Shown here piece after piece: positions 24,269 to 35,152 of a stretch of DNA of 64,000 nt; position 1 is the stretch's first letter, and each line of letters starts with the position of its first letter. This stretch comes from Pseudoscleropodium purum (lineage: Eukaryota > Streptophyta > Bryopsida > Hypnales > Brachytheciaceae), in the NCBI GenBank assembly GCA_963969395.1, contig OZ017795.1, forward strand, positions 3,348,001 to 3,412,000, in the 5' to 3' direction. Below the pieces are notes generated by a model, which searched no databases, was not told the origin of the DNA, and saw nothing but the letters and a program-made list of their open reading frames with translations. A program made the translations under genes and the position numbers.

Positions 24269-25289
24269 TCACAATCCTTTACTCCACCCAGGTGACAATT
24301 CCTGATTCACTCGATCCAACTGCTTTTGCAGCCTTCCAATATGTTCCTCCATTTGGATTCCCCTCTCGATGGTCTGCCGCTCTCTCGCCTGACTCGCTCC
24401 AGCCTCTCGAACCAAGAAGAAGTTCCTTCGCTCCAATTCGTTCACACAGCTGTCATTCTGCATCTTCTGTTTTCTCACTAGGAAGAGCTGCCAGTGTCTC
24501 TCCTCAAGCTCTCGTCTCAAGATAGCGTTTGCTTGTACCAAATTGCTCTCCCTACCTAGCAAATTAATTCGCTCTATCTCCAAGTCGTGCGATCGGGCTC
24601 TTTCGACGCTAAGTGCATGAGATGATTCGCTTATTGACCTCTCGTATGCAAGGACCAAGGACCTCGGAGTGACCACATTGCTTACCGAGTAGAAATTCTC
24701 AACGCCTGTAGCGTCGTCCGTGCTTGCAGTAGCCATGACCAAGAGTGGATTGCGCGGGTGTGGTGGGATGAAGCTGTGTGAAGCTGCAATCTCACCAGGA
24801 CGGCCGTTACCGTTGCCTGGCTCTTCACGAGCTCCTCCAATGCCATAAATAGGAATGATGTCGAGGTCTCTTCGTAAGGTGTATCTGCAAACTGGGCATG
24901 GCTTAGGCCGCTTCTGAAGCCACTGGTACATGCATGGCCTGTTAGATATACTGAAAATATACAGTATAGAGTAGTATACTGATTAATTAGAAGGCTGCGA
25001 CTCTTAGCAGAGAGTTGTGACTCTACAGAAGAGAGTCTTCCTGTATAAGAGTGTATATAAAACACTCTTTCATATATTATAAATATATAATACAATTGAT
25101 GTTAGAATCTCTCTTGCTCTCACAAGTCTAACGTGGCCAACAGAAGATGTGATCGCACGAGGTTGAAATTGGATCAGTTGGGGGCTCCAGGCAGATGAAG
25201 CACTCCAGCACATTTGGACGCATAGGTAAGTCAGCATCAACAGTGCTGACGGTGGTGGATGACTGAGTCAATTGCAAATTTCCTTCCAT
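24269..25289 (-). pseudogene. RMA-like RING E3 ligase, copy C, split by a 194-bp insertion
   Basis: The 5' part (25289-25134, 52 codons) begins MEGNLQLTQSS and carries zinc ligands Cys30, Cys33, Cys45, His47 and Cys50 in the words ECFICLE and TSCDHIFCWP. The 3' part (24934-24269, 221 codons) begins CMYQWLQKRPKPCPVC, supplying Cys53, Cys65 and Cys68, then LDIIPIYG, a proline/glycine linker and a long charged helical C-terminus (RRELEERHWQLF, GRLQKQLDRVNQEL). Together they make a complete C3HC4 RING and a 273-residue protein with no other defect. Between them sit 194 bp plus a duplicated TGGCC. On the gene strand the insertion gives a stop two codons past Pro52, leaving a 53-residue peptide. 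No membrane anchor is present, unlike canonical RMA proteins. The ATG at 24931 could still start a 220-residue product lacking most of the RING. Confidence 0.85.
24935..25138 (+). mobile_element. solo-LTR/TRIM-like insertion with 5-bp TSD
   Basis: The element runs 24940-25133 (194 bp), begins TGTTAGATA and ends TCTAACG, and is flanked on both sides by TGGCC (24935-24939 and 25134-25138). The ends TGTTAGA/TCTAACG are inverted repeats, as in LTRs, except that the usual final CA reads CG. A TATA-like TATATAAA lies at 25054-25061, a typical LTR position, followed by AT-rich sequence that could carry a polyadenylation signal. No internal region or second LTR is present, so it is either a solo LTR left by recombination or a very small element. 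A 5-bp-TSD DNA MITE is the alternative. Confidence 0.75.
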
Positions 25290-25299
25290 ATCGATCGAT

Positions 25300-26620
25300 C
25301 AATACTCTTGGGTGTGATCAATGCTCATCAGTCTTGATACTTTTCACCAGTTAGGTACTTCTTCACTTTTCTAGATGTATGCACTTGTACAGATTACGCA
25401 CACATGGCGAGTTCAAATGCACAGTAACCCCAAACGATTTGTATACCTTTATATATCTAGAGCTAGCAAGGAAACTGATATAACGTGGAGGACTGCTCAA
25501 GCTCTCAGATCGCTCTAACAGAATTTCTACTTAATCAGGAGATAGTAGAATATGGTTATTGCAACAAGGCGTTGTCTCTTTGAATTTATGAAGGTCTGAG
25601 TGGTTTAGGCCTCGGAAGTGAGATTCGACGTCAGTCGTTCTTGTCCAGTCGGGACTGGGGTCTCCCGAAATTTGTTCTGGAGCATTCGAATCAAGTTTCG
25701 GTTGTACATGAGTCTCGAATGGATCGTTCAAGCTGGTTGTTAAGAATTCAATTAACCGTCAGTTGAGGTCGAATTCAAATGGTAGTATTCATCAAAATGG
25801 CACTATGACAAATGAATATATTTGGTAAACCATGTGCAATTTGACATTTACATTAGTTTATTGTGCGCATAGATGTGCATTTCATCCACAACTTGTAGTT
25901 AGGGGCTATGAAACACAATATTTGAACAAAGTATGTATATCGTGGTTTCAAACGCCCTATTGCAGACGGGTATCTGAAACCGCTCTGGTTCCTAAAACTC
26001 AATGCAATTAGAACGTCAAAGCTCCAAATTTTAGAACAACTTAATCATGAATAGGTCTGAAATTTAAGATGAGCGTCTCAAAAATCTCCAGATCCATACA
26101 GGCATTTCAAAGTGTCTGGTTCGGTGGTTCCTAGCTAGTTGAAATCCAACTGCTCCAATTTTTCCAACTTATCAAATAGGATTTCCACTATTATACTGAT
26201 GATGGCAGTCTGTGGCTTACTATCCCTACTAATATACAATTGCCACTGTCCGCTCGGCTCCTTAGAGCTGTATTTCATCACCAACCGAGGCTTCATCGAC
26301 GAACACAGGTGACCTAGAGTACACATGGCTTGTGTAGATGAAATGAGGCCGAATCTGACTACCGAGGCTTAATCAATTCTGGGTCTGATATAAAGCCCAG
26401 GCCCTCCTGCCATCGACACTTTGATGTATTCCGTTGCTTGGCGATTGCATTTTCCGTGACTAGAGCTAAAGTCGAAGTGGCATTAATCTAGTGAGGCTGC
26501 TCTGCAGAAGGACTCGATCGCACTCACAGAGAGACTTAGTTTCAAATTACTCGACTTCCTCTTGTACGGTTTGATACCATTAATGGATTCCATTCTAGTT
26601 CGTTTTGAGAGCAGGGATAG
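25300..26620. other. RING copy C promoter and spacer
   Basis: The 5' flank of copy C, then mixed-composition spacer with short frames only. No family recognised. Confidence 0.4.
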
Positions 26621-26624
26621 GCAG

Positions 26625-27053
26625 ATGGCGAGAGAATCGAGCAATACCTCGAAAAGCAAGACCAGAGAGGTATTCGATGTCAGAGATCGTCAACGAGACT
26701 GATCACTGGGTTGCGGAATCACACAGCGCATGGCCCAATGCCCACGGAACTGGAAGCTCAAGAGATACTTGAAATCGCGAGTGCGAGGGTGCGAAGGCGA
26801 TCGACTCATCGATTTGACCACGCCGCAGTGCATCACCTGGCGCGAGGGATCAGAAACCATGAACATCGCCAAAGGGTACAAGGGACGGTTCAAAGGCCGG
26901 TCCCCTTTCATCAACGAGCGCACCAACATCGCCCATTACTCTCCACGGACCAACAGGATCATCACCAACCTGGAGAAAATGTTGTGCATGAACAAATTGC
27001 GAGGTTGCAGGGGGACCAGGACCATCGCCAGGAGAGAGTCAACGATATTGTGA
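26625..27053 (+). pseudogene. unrecognised open frame interrupted by one TGA
   Basis: From the ATG at 26625 the frame reads MARESSNTSKSK, meets a TGA at 26700-26702, then continues in the same frame for 117 codons (from SLGCGITQR to RRESTIL). Composition is clearly GC-richer than the surroundings. An overlapping frame (26711-27145) ends with a coiled-coil-like, repeated EQIARLQG / EQTARLEG pattern, so the true coding frame is unclear and may shift. I recognise no family. A decayed gene is the most likely reading. Confidence 0.25.
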
Positions 27054-27339
27054 ATGAGCAAACCGCGAGGTTGGAGGGGTTGCAGCTGCAAGATACAGTC
27101 GGCTTCACCCCGTGCTTCCAGCAGTACTGTCCTGGCACATGGTGATCCTTTTCTTTCATTTGAAGTACTTAATTAGTACAATTAAATGTGCAAATCTCGA
27201 AACTCCACTGCTCCTCGTTATCAGAGCGAATGACATACATTCTTGATAGCCGATGGAAAACCACCGATTTAATGGAAACTCATATTAATTAATTGTGTTT
27301 AACGTGCAGCATGCCGGAATCGAGTAATATTTGCAATAA

Positions 27340-27465
27340 ATGGACAGGACTACTATGACAAAGGATGTCAAGGTGGCTGATGCTTTGCCCGGGTTCACCT
27401 ACATCGAGACCCCTGTGGCTTCAAGAGCTGGAGGAGATTTGCAGTACAGCAATTGCATGGCTTGA
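27340..27465 (+). CDS. possible 41-codon small ORF
   Basis: The ATG at 27340 opens MDRTTMTKDVKVADALPG and the frame ends at TGA 27463-27465 after a GC-rich run including ETPVASRAGGDLQYSNC. The residue mix looks protein-like, but no family is recognised. It may be an exon of the same decayed gene as 26625-27053 rather than a separate gene. Confidence 0.2.
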   Translation: MDRTTMTKDVKVADALPGFTYIETPVASRAGGDLQYSNCMA

Positions 27466-27469
27466 ACTT

Positions 27470-28534
27470 TACTTTCATAGGAGGGACACATATCACTGCT
27501 TGATCAGGCCGGGGCATGCACAGCTAGGAGGTTGCTAGCAGGGATAATAGGAATAAAGAGTCTCTTCCACTAGATAACATAGAATTACACAAAAGAAATT
27601 TTTTATAACCTTTATACCATGATTGGAGAGGCCCTTCTAATGGCACTGGGTGTCCTAAAATGGACAATAGTTAGCTTTATTGTTGATTGAAAAAGATTCG
27701 ATTTGCTTACACTTGATTATGAACAAGTTCTAAAGGTAGCTGTTTTAGGTGAAACTATGAGACAAAAATGGATTTAGATGAAAAGACTCCTACATTTATA
27801 TAAATTGAAAAAAATATTCATTCTTGAGGAACAAAATTTCCTTTTTTGCATTCTTCCTCATCCTTACTATCACACATTGAGCTCAATTTCTCAAAGAATT
27901 CCTCATATCCTGTAGGTTGAAATGCTTAAATTATCCGTTTATGGTATTCCTACCTTAGTTGAGTTGAAAAAGAATGCATGAGAAGCAGCTCAGCTGCTGT
28001 GCACACAGCTCACCAGCTTGCCGAGATTTGGTTTCTCTGAAGTCATTTCACCCAAGATAAAACTCTGAAAAGGATCAAATTCTGCAACTTGCAGATACTA
28101 AAGTTTTGCTTGTACTGTATTGTAAATGTGTTTAGAATTTGACATTGTCCAAACAAGCATGTATACAGCAAGAGAGATCCAATTGCAAAAAGTGGCATTG
28201 GAGAGGGTTGGGTGTATTCATTGAAACGTAGTACATTGTCGCTATAAGGAATCCTGTGTAGGAACTGAAAGTCTTGAGGGCCAAATGACTTACGTTGAAT
28301 GGGTAGAATAAACTTCGTCTGCCCAGGCTTTTTTTTCCAGGTCCAACTGCGTTGGCATCGCCCTTCAAAAGCTCACAAACTTGTGCTACGAGGATTTAGC
28401 CAGTGTCACTGAGCTTCTACCAATCCTGAAGGACTCTCTCGGCAATTTACAGATGTCTAGGCAGGATACCACCTGAACTAGACATGAAACGCAAGTTAAG
28501 TAAAGAGTGTCATAGAGATTTGTGCAAGAAACGA
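27470..28534. other. MEX1 3' flank, nothing recognised
   Basis: AT-rich to 28000, then the likely 3' UTR of the minus-strand MEX1 gene adjoining its stop at 28535. Several AATAAA-like words exist, but none can be picked as the poly(A) signal. Confidence 0.4.
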
Positions 28535-31500
28535 CTACCTGGACCGACTTCCAGTGACTAATTCAACCAATGGAGCGATGGGGGATCCCAGCGAGTAAGC
28601 TTTCGCATCGTTATAAAACATCCAGCCTGCATAGGTAGAGATCACAAAGTCAGCTCTGTATCCTTCATATCCTGGATATAAGTTAGTCTTTGCTTAATTA
28701 TTTTATAACATTTTCATCCGATTTGACTTGCTCAGACGAAGAGAAGGCTTTAACTAGCAAGCAACGGGACTTGTCTGACTCACATTGAAATAAATAGCCA
28801 AAAAGAGGCAAGGACGCGTGCAGCAGGACAGGAAGAGGGGCATTACCTAGCCAAAGCGCAAGGAAAGCACTGATTCCGTAGAACGGAACACCACTGATGG
28901 CATTGAAGCTGCAAGAACAGACGAGCAAAAAAATTATCATCTCATAGAGCTCACAATAAATCTCAAGGAGCTCCAGTTTTTCAATTGATGACGTTCTTGT
29001 TATCTGACTATAAACTGGCACGAAGCCGTACAAAATCCAGAAGGAACTCAAAGAACGAGAGCAGAAAATCTCCAATAACCAATCCTAATTTATCATACCC
29101 CCTTAATTATTTGTATCCTGACACTTTGTGGCAAGAGAAAGTAGTGGTGGCACCACCACGATAAATCTCCTCGTGAAGATTCTTTGAGGTGGAGGCATCA
29201 CTACTTTCTTTTCCTTACAGATATCATTGTTCAAATGCTCATCCAATCCTCCAATCTTAAAGAATAAAGTAAAATCTACAGTGGCACACCCTGTTCTGTC
29301 CAGGAATTGGTGACTCAGACCTCAATGTAGAACGGTCGGACAACAACAGACTAGTCACAGTTTGGAGCGTACATTCTGAATGCAAACATGTGATAGCAAA
29401 ATGCTTACATAAACATGGTAACGAGGATTCCCCAACCCTGTAACAAAGCCCCCCAAGACGATCCTGTAAACCTGCCCTGACACCAGATACCACGTAAGTA
29501 CCTCGATTAGTTCCGTATATCATATATAACTATCGCGATGCTCCTCTCCTCGAAAGAAATTTACATGCAATCCATTTTCCTCCCATAGTCTGCTATAGTG
29601 TCTGGCTCTCAAAGCACTATGGAAAAGAAAATACAAACGCAGGTGGGATTATAAACACTGAAATACAACCAAATTGAAGTTATTTTCAAGAGAATTTACC
29701 ACATGAGATCGCGGGTGAACAGAGCTCGCGGAAGGAGCAGACCATTTCCAGTCATGGCGAGCAAGATGGTGAAGACTGACAAGCCCTTGATGTTGGAAGG
29801 ATTCAAGTAATTCGACCACTGTGAAACAATGTGAATTGTAAGGACGTGAACTCCACAAATTCAGCTCACTAACAGGAAAAGTAAGAAGGATCCAGAACGA
29901 AAGTGAAGAGGCTTGAGAACATACCGCCTGTGCCACAGGACCCCACATGAAGAGAAGCGTCGCAGTCCATGCGGACAGCCCAGTATATAACTTCAAAGCT
30001 GATAGGGGCAATTTATTGAGTCGATTCTGTCATACCATTGCAACTGTTAATGACGGGAAGACTTGCAACAGTATTTCATCTCACAATATCAGGAAGGGGT
30101 GGTAAAAATCAGATTATGTACCAGAACAACCAGAATCAAAGCAATAGCGCCGAAAATGGTGCCGGGGAGAGTAGAGGCCGGAATGTAGGGTACAAATGTT
30201 GACCACATGACCTGAAGGACAACCACGTACTCTATGAGATGGATTTCACACATATGAAAATTAAAGGTGAAATCACAAACTACTACAACAGTGGTTGCTT
30301 TTGATCATGCAGTAGTAAAATCTTTTTTTTACCTTTGCTTTTGATCATGCAGCTCACAAAGTTACTAATGCTTAATCTAATAAAGAATTAGATCAATCAA
30401 AAGACAATGTTAAATTAATGTCAAGTTCATGTTAGCTTACAAGTTGCCAATGTAATATGAAATTAATGCCAATGACACTAGCATCAACCTAACACCATTG
30501 TATTACACAAGCACTAACTTAACATGAAGACATGAATCTGACCTATTAACATAAAGAACTTCTCAATCTAGTAGTGGCTTTTGTGATGTAAAATGCACAA
30601 GACCCTCCGCTTCTTTTCATACACAAAAACGAACAATGGCATTGTTCAATGATCAAAAGCAACCATGCTGACATACGGAGTCATTCGTGGATCCAACTTG
30701 GGTGCATGCAAATTCCTAGCATAGATATACAAACGAAAGTGTGATGTCACTAACTAAAACCAAAGACTACAGCAAAGTAAAAAATAGAACTGTGAACCAC
30801 ACCTGAGGAAGCACAGTAAGGCCACCAACAGTGACAGAATCGAGCCATAGGTGCCAGAGGGTAGGACTCAGCTTATCAAAGTAGCTGAGCCAATTGAAAA
30901 GAAGGCCCGCCACAACCACGGCCGCCGTGCTCACGTAAATTGGGAACGGCATGGCTTCTCCCAACGCTAACTGCGACAGTACCACCCCCGTGGAAATCAC
31001 ACCTACCGCTTGCACTACCGTAGCGCCTCGTTCCCTCTTCTCAGCGAAGTAGGACAACAACGACAAGTTGCCCAGGAGCCCTGTCAACTGACCCTGCAAA
31101 TGCAGTTTCCAAATTCCACATGTCAGGTGAAGTAGAGGCTCCATTAACAACACAACACATTAAATTCTCCATTCATCATACAGTGAACTTTGACTTGTGG
31201 GAAGTGTGCAAACACTTAATCTCTCGACGTTTAACTTTTTGCAATTGATTTTTAGCTAAACACAGACTACATGTGAAAAATTTTAGATGAAACGGTTATC
31301 TAGGTGGTTGTAGGGAAGACTTAAAGTTCACCTGTGTGGTGACTGGAACCTCGCCCTTGCTGTATGGTGAATGGAGACTTTACATGAGAGGATACTAAAA
31401 CCTCATCACATCTCTTATTGACTGACCCCTGTTACCCACAGCAACTCCTCTCTTCCAATCAACCCTCGGCCTTTAATAGTACGTTGGGTGTAAGCATGAT

Positions 31501-32596
31501 TTGTCTAATCATGTCTACAGCCACTAATCTTTGTATGGATAATGGGGTTGTCTACCATCCCTAATGTATTGTCTACAACTAGCCACTTTGAACGATTGCA
31601 TAAGAAATCATCCACTACGTTAACGGAGTGAAATTTCACATGGCTCCTGTACCAGCAGTGATCTCTACAGTGAGCTCTACTGAGTGATCTCCCAATGAAA
31701 GCACACATTGGTTGAAATGCTACAAAATGAGATCCTCTACCTTAGGTATAAAACTCAAATTCCACGTTCGGTGGCATTCATATCAAAAGCTTGTCAACAT
31801 AAAACAGGGGAATGTATGAACTCTTCGTACCATCCATGGAATGGCAGTGAGAGCCACTTTATTCCCGGACATGAGATTCTGCGTGTTGAGTACAATTTGC
31901 GGGAGTTGCAGCAACAGAAAAGCCACGGTGGCGGATTCGGCGATTCGAGCCGTTGATGCGTCCCATTGCTTGTACTGGCTGGGAGGTGCCTCCTCCGCGT
32001 CTCCTAACTACATCACAAACTAACTCGGTCAATTGATCGTCCCTGACCAAAACGTAACACTTGCAATAGACAAGAACAGGGAGATCATGTTGCATAGCCT
32101 AGAACAGACCCTTAAAAATCCAGCAGAACAGCCAACTCAATTGATCATAATATGAAAATACCGATGGGACCACTAAGTCCAAAGATGTAAACCAGAAATT
32201 CGAGAAAAGAGCGTCGCTTCATACCACCTACTCAAAAATTGCCCAACCAAAAACACACGAGCCCCAATTCGGTACTCAATCTGGGGATAAGCATTCCAAT
32301 TGGAAGGCAAGCAAAGTAAATTGATCCACAACCTGGGAGAATTCGGGAATGGGAGCAGGAGCATCCTCACTCAATGCGAGTACGGGCACTACAATCGTCT
32401 TCCTGCAGTGAAGTAGCAAACCCAAACCCGGGCGTCTCCTCCGAGGCGCGGAATTTGAACTTAGGAGAAACTCTTTGCGGGACCTCACGACGACGCGAGC
32501 CAAATGTTTACTCTGGCGAGGAGAGACGGAACCCAAAGCAGCGTGCATCCGCGAGGCTAAGACGCCCGAGGGCAAGGATTGCGCCGTGACAGCCAT
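28535..32596 (-). CDS. MEX1: chloroplast maltose exporter MEX1 (408 aa, nine exons)
   Basis: MEX1 (maltose excess 1, root cap 1) is the inner-envelope transporter that releases maltose from the chloroplast during night-time starch breakdown. Exons on the minus strand: 32596-32333, 31974-31831, 31093-30803, 30211-30122, 30026-29925, 29818-29700, 29471-29409, 28908-28847 and 28626-28535. All introns are GT-AG, phases agree throughout, and the stop is TAG. The sum is 409 codons, close to the 415 residues of the Arabidopsis protein. Residues 1-50 are Ser/Arg-rich without acidic residues until late, as expected of a transit peptide. Family words follow in order: FLLLQLPQIVLNTQNL, GQLTGLLGNLSLLSYF, ALGEAMPFP, VMWSTFVPYIP, LSAWTATLLFMWGPV, NPSNIKGLSVF, GNGLLLPRALF and SPIAPLVELV. 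Several hydrophobic helices span residues 105-380. ATG 32596 is used because the in-frame upstream codon at 32620 is not ATG. No defect seen. Confidence 0.93.
29134..29215 (-). ncRNA. intronic miRNA-like hairpin (candidate)
   Basis: Inside the MEX1 intron between exons 7 and 8, GAAAGTAGTGGTGGCACCACC pairs with the reverse complement of GGTGGAGGCATCACTACTTTC at the other side of a loop of about 40 bases. The 21-base stem has three mismatches, and pairing continues partly inward through ATCTCC/GAAGAT. Size and mismatch pattern fit a plant miRNA precursor, but an inverted-repeat transposon relic would look similar. No target was sought. Confidence 0.35.
30292..30665. repeat. 17-bp terminal inverted repeats in a MEX1 intron
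   Basis: TGGTTGCTTTTGATCAT at 30292-30308 is repeated as its exact reverse complement at 30649-30665, enclosing 340 AT-rich bases in the intron between exons 3 and 4. A third copy of the core GCTTTTGATCATGCAG lies at 30341. No convincing target duplication is visible, so this may be an old MITE. Confidence 0.55.
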
Positions 32597-35152
32597 GAGA
32601 GTGGGCTGCGATGCTTGCAATTCAGAATCACGGCGCTAACTCTGAATCTGTATGTTTGTTTGTTTTTTAATCCTCGCTCATTCACTCGCTCACTCAATTT
32701 TGGGTATCGCATCCGCGAGCTTCAACTAGGAATTTCAAGTGGAAAATTCAACCACGTCGAAGGAAATCTCAGCTGGGAGATGAGAAGAATTTGCTGCAAG
32801 ATTGTAAGATCATCGCTTGCCCTGTCGCGGGTCCGGGAATCTACTGTGCTTGACCACTCACCCTGACCTCCAGTTTAGTCTGACTCTGGTCACCGAACTA
32901 CTCCTCGCCCCCCTCAACTATTTTTTGGAACAGGGAGCTTTTCACATGTGTCCTAAAGTATACCTTTCTCAAAGTACAAGGGTCACTTTGAAAAAATTCT
33001 ATCACTTGCTACCAAGCTACAAATAACTTTTCTGTAAAAGTATATTCCTGACAACCTGCTCCTGTAGGGCCAGGGAGGATTGACCCCTCTATTGCCCCGT
33101 GGTTTACCCTTGTAGAAAACACTGAAATTTTTTATTTGCCACATATGATAAAATTTGCAAATTCTGAGTTAGAGAGGAGAGGGACACTGGATCTATTGTT
33201 TGTGATTGAAATCGAGAGGTTGTTATTACTTTACCGGATAGTCTGCTTGCAGCTTCACTTGGTGGTAAAGCTTTAGTATCTTTCTTTCGACTCGATCATG
33301 AAAGTTTGGGGCGTTGTCTGGTCTCTCAAGGAGCTGGCATCCCAAATTTCAGCTGAACGCCCCCATGGACCTTCAGATTCAGTGAATTAGATGTCATTTG
33401 AATGTCCACGAGGATGGAGTAGAGTGCATAATTCTATCCTAAGCTTTGAAATTCCGTAGTTGCACTCTGGAATTAAATGGGTCTATGAATTCTTCGGATT
33501 TCTTTGGTTGTTAGCGAGGGTGAGTTATTTCTACGCTTCATTCATCATGCCAATATGGTACACCTTCCATGATGATTGCTTCAAAGCAATGCGTAAAACT
33601 GAAAAGGGTGAAGTTGAGGAAAATTGGTTGGAGCTAAAACTCAACTTACTTTCAACTCATCTTCAATTGTGATTTAAGATTGTCAATTTTGTTAATTGAT
33701 TGACGTCATTTGGGGTGCCAAAAATTGTGCCGTTTATCTGCGCAATGCTGTAAAAAACTAGGACAAGTACAAATTTCAGGCCGAAAGCTGATGAAACACT
33801 TGTGGAATTTCACCAATGTTCTGAAACTGACGATCCAGGAAGGTTTTATGATCAACAACTGAAGAGAGAAATGGTTCACCAGCTCTTACCACATGGGGAG
33901 ACTCAAAAACTGGTTGTATTCACAAAGGTCTAATTTCCGTCAGGCACGGACTCTGTTTCAGGCCGCTCGTACTGAAACGTGCCAAAGTATTCAGACTCAC
34001 TCAGAAATTTCAACGCCATACATAACATACTACAGCCCATCGGACACTGGAAGTGCTTCTGATTAATTTGGTCCCATTCTTATTCTCCAATATCCTCTTC
34101 TCCCAATCCTATCACCCTTGCTCTCCTTCACCTTAAGAAGATTCAAGCTTCCTTTGAACAAATCGATCTTGGAAAAAAATTCTTACTTTCAGCCAGGCTC
34201 TTACCTCACCATCTAAAGTGAAATTGAAAAACAAGCTCCAAAACCAGACCAGGCAGCTGATCAAGCACAAAATGCTTACCTGGAATGATCGATGCTTTGT
34301 CAATTTGCTCGTCATGATAAAGATGTGAATCGAAGTCCTCCTCAAAAAAAGAACTTCATCAGAGCATAACGTATATATTGTCCCGAATGTTGTTTTATGT
34401 TGTATCTGTCTCTACCAAACACGAATCCCTGCTCGATCTCAAGAATGGCTTCATCAATAGTCCTCAAGTCATAGATTTGTATCGATAGAATTCACTCTGT
34501 TGCAATTGGATCATGAAAGAGGAACTTGAACTTGCACTAATCGAAGATGGAAATCTGGGAGAGAGAAAAAGGAAGCAGAGAAGAGATGGATTCGTTTGCA
34601 TTTGTTTTGGGAGAGAGAAAGAGAGGGAGGGGCAAGAAGCTCAGAGCTGGAAGAGCATGCAAGGCCATGTCCATGTGAAGGAAGGCTGAGGACTTGAGGG
34701 TCTTCCCGTCTTTAAGACTTCCCGTCACTTTCTTACCAACTGGGTTCTTCACGAGGTGTATCACCCCAATTGGGTGTACCCAAGCCCGTGCATGTTTCTT
34801 CACCCCAAACCCGTTTCCCAAAGTTATGTATACTGAATGAATTGTGTGAATCGTCCGCTTGGGATATAAGGTAATTACGCACTATTGATTATATGACACT
34901 TAATTTATTTGTTGATTTTTGATCCGATCGTAGCTGGAATTTGATGAGAAATGAAATAGTTCCTTTTATTTTATTTCCTACAGAGATTTTGAAACCGTTT
35001 TGTTTTTCAAGCATTTCTGTGAACTCAAGTTGTTTGAACATTATGGAAGTTTTGATTTCAATGCTGGACATTGAGGTTCCCGTTAGGAGATGACCAATAT
35101 CAACTAAATCAAGGTAGTACTCATTTACAAAATTGACGAATGTTGAGTACAC
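32597..35152. other. MEX1 upstream region and spacer
   Basis: The first few hundred bases form the MEX1 promoter and 5' UTR. Between 33200 and 34100 composition is moderate, with short protein-like runs on the plus strand (for example YDQQLKREMVHQLLPHGE near 33850) that I cannot assign. A minus-strand frame at 34537-34821 is also unassigned. Confidence 0.35.

Noticed and set aside
24682..25095. 137-codon minus-strand frame crossing the LTR-like insertion
   Set aside because: It runs out of frame through the RING gene and starts inside the inserted element; a shadow of the disrupted gene.
30767..31153. 128-codon minus-strand frame taken as a separate gene
   Set aside because: It is MEX1 exon 3 with intron sequence read through at both ends.
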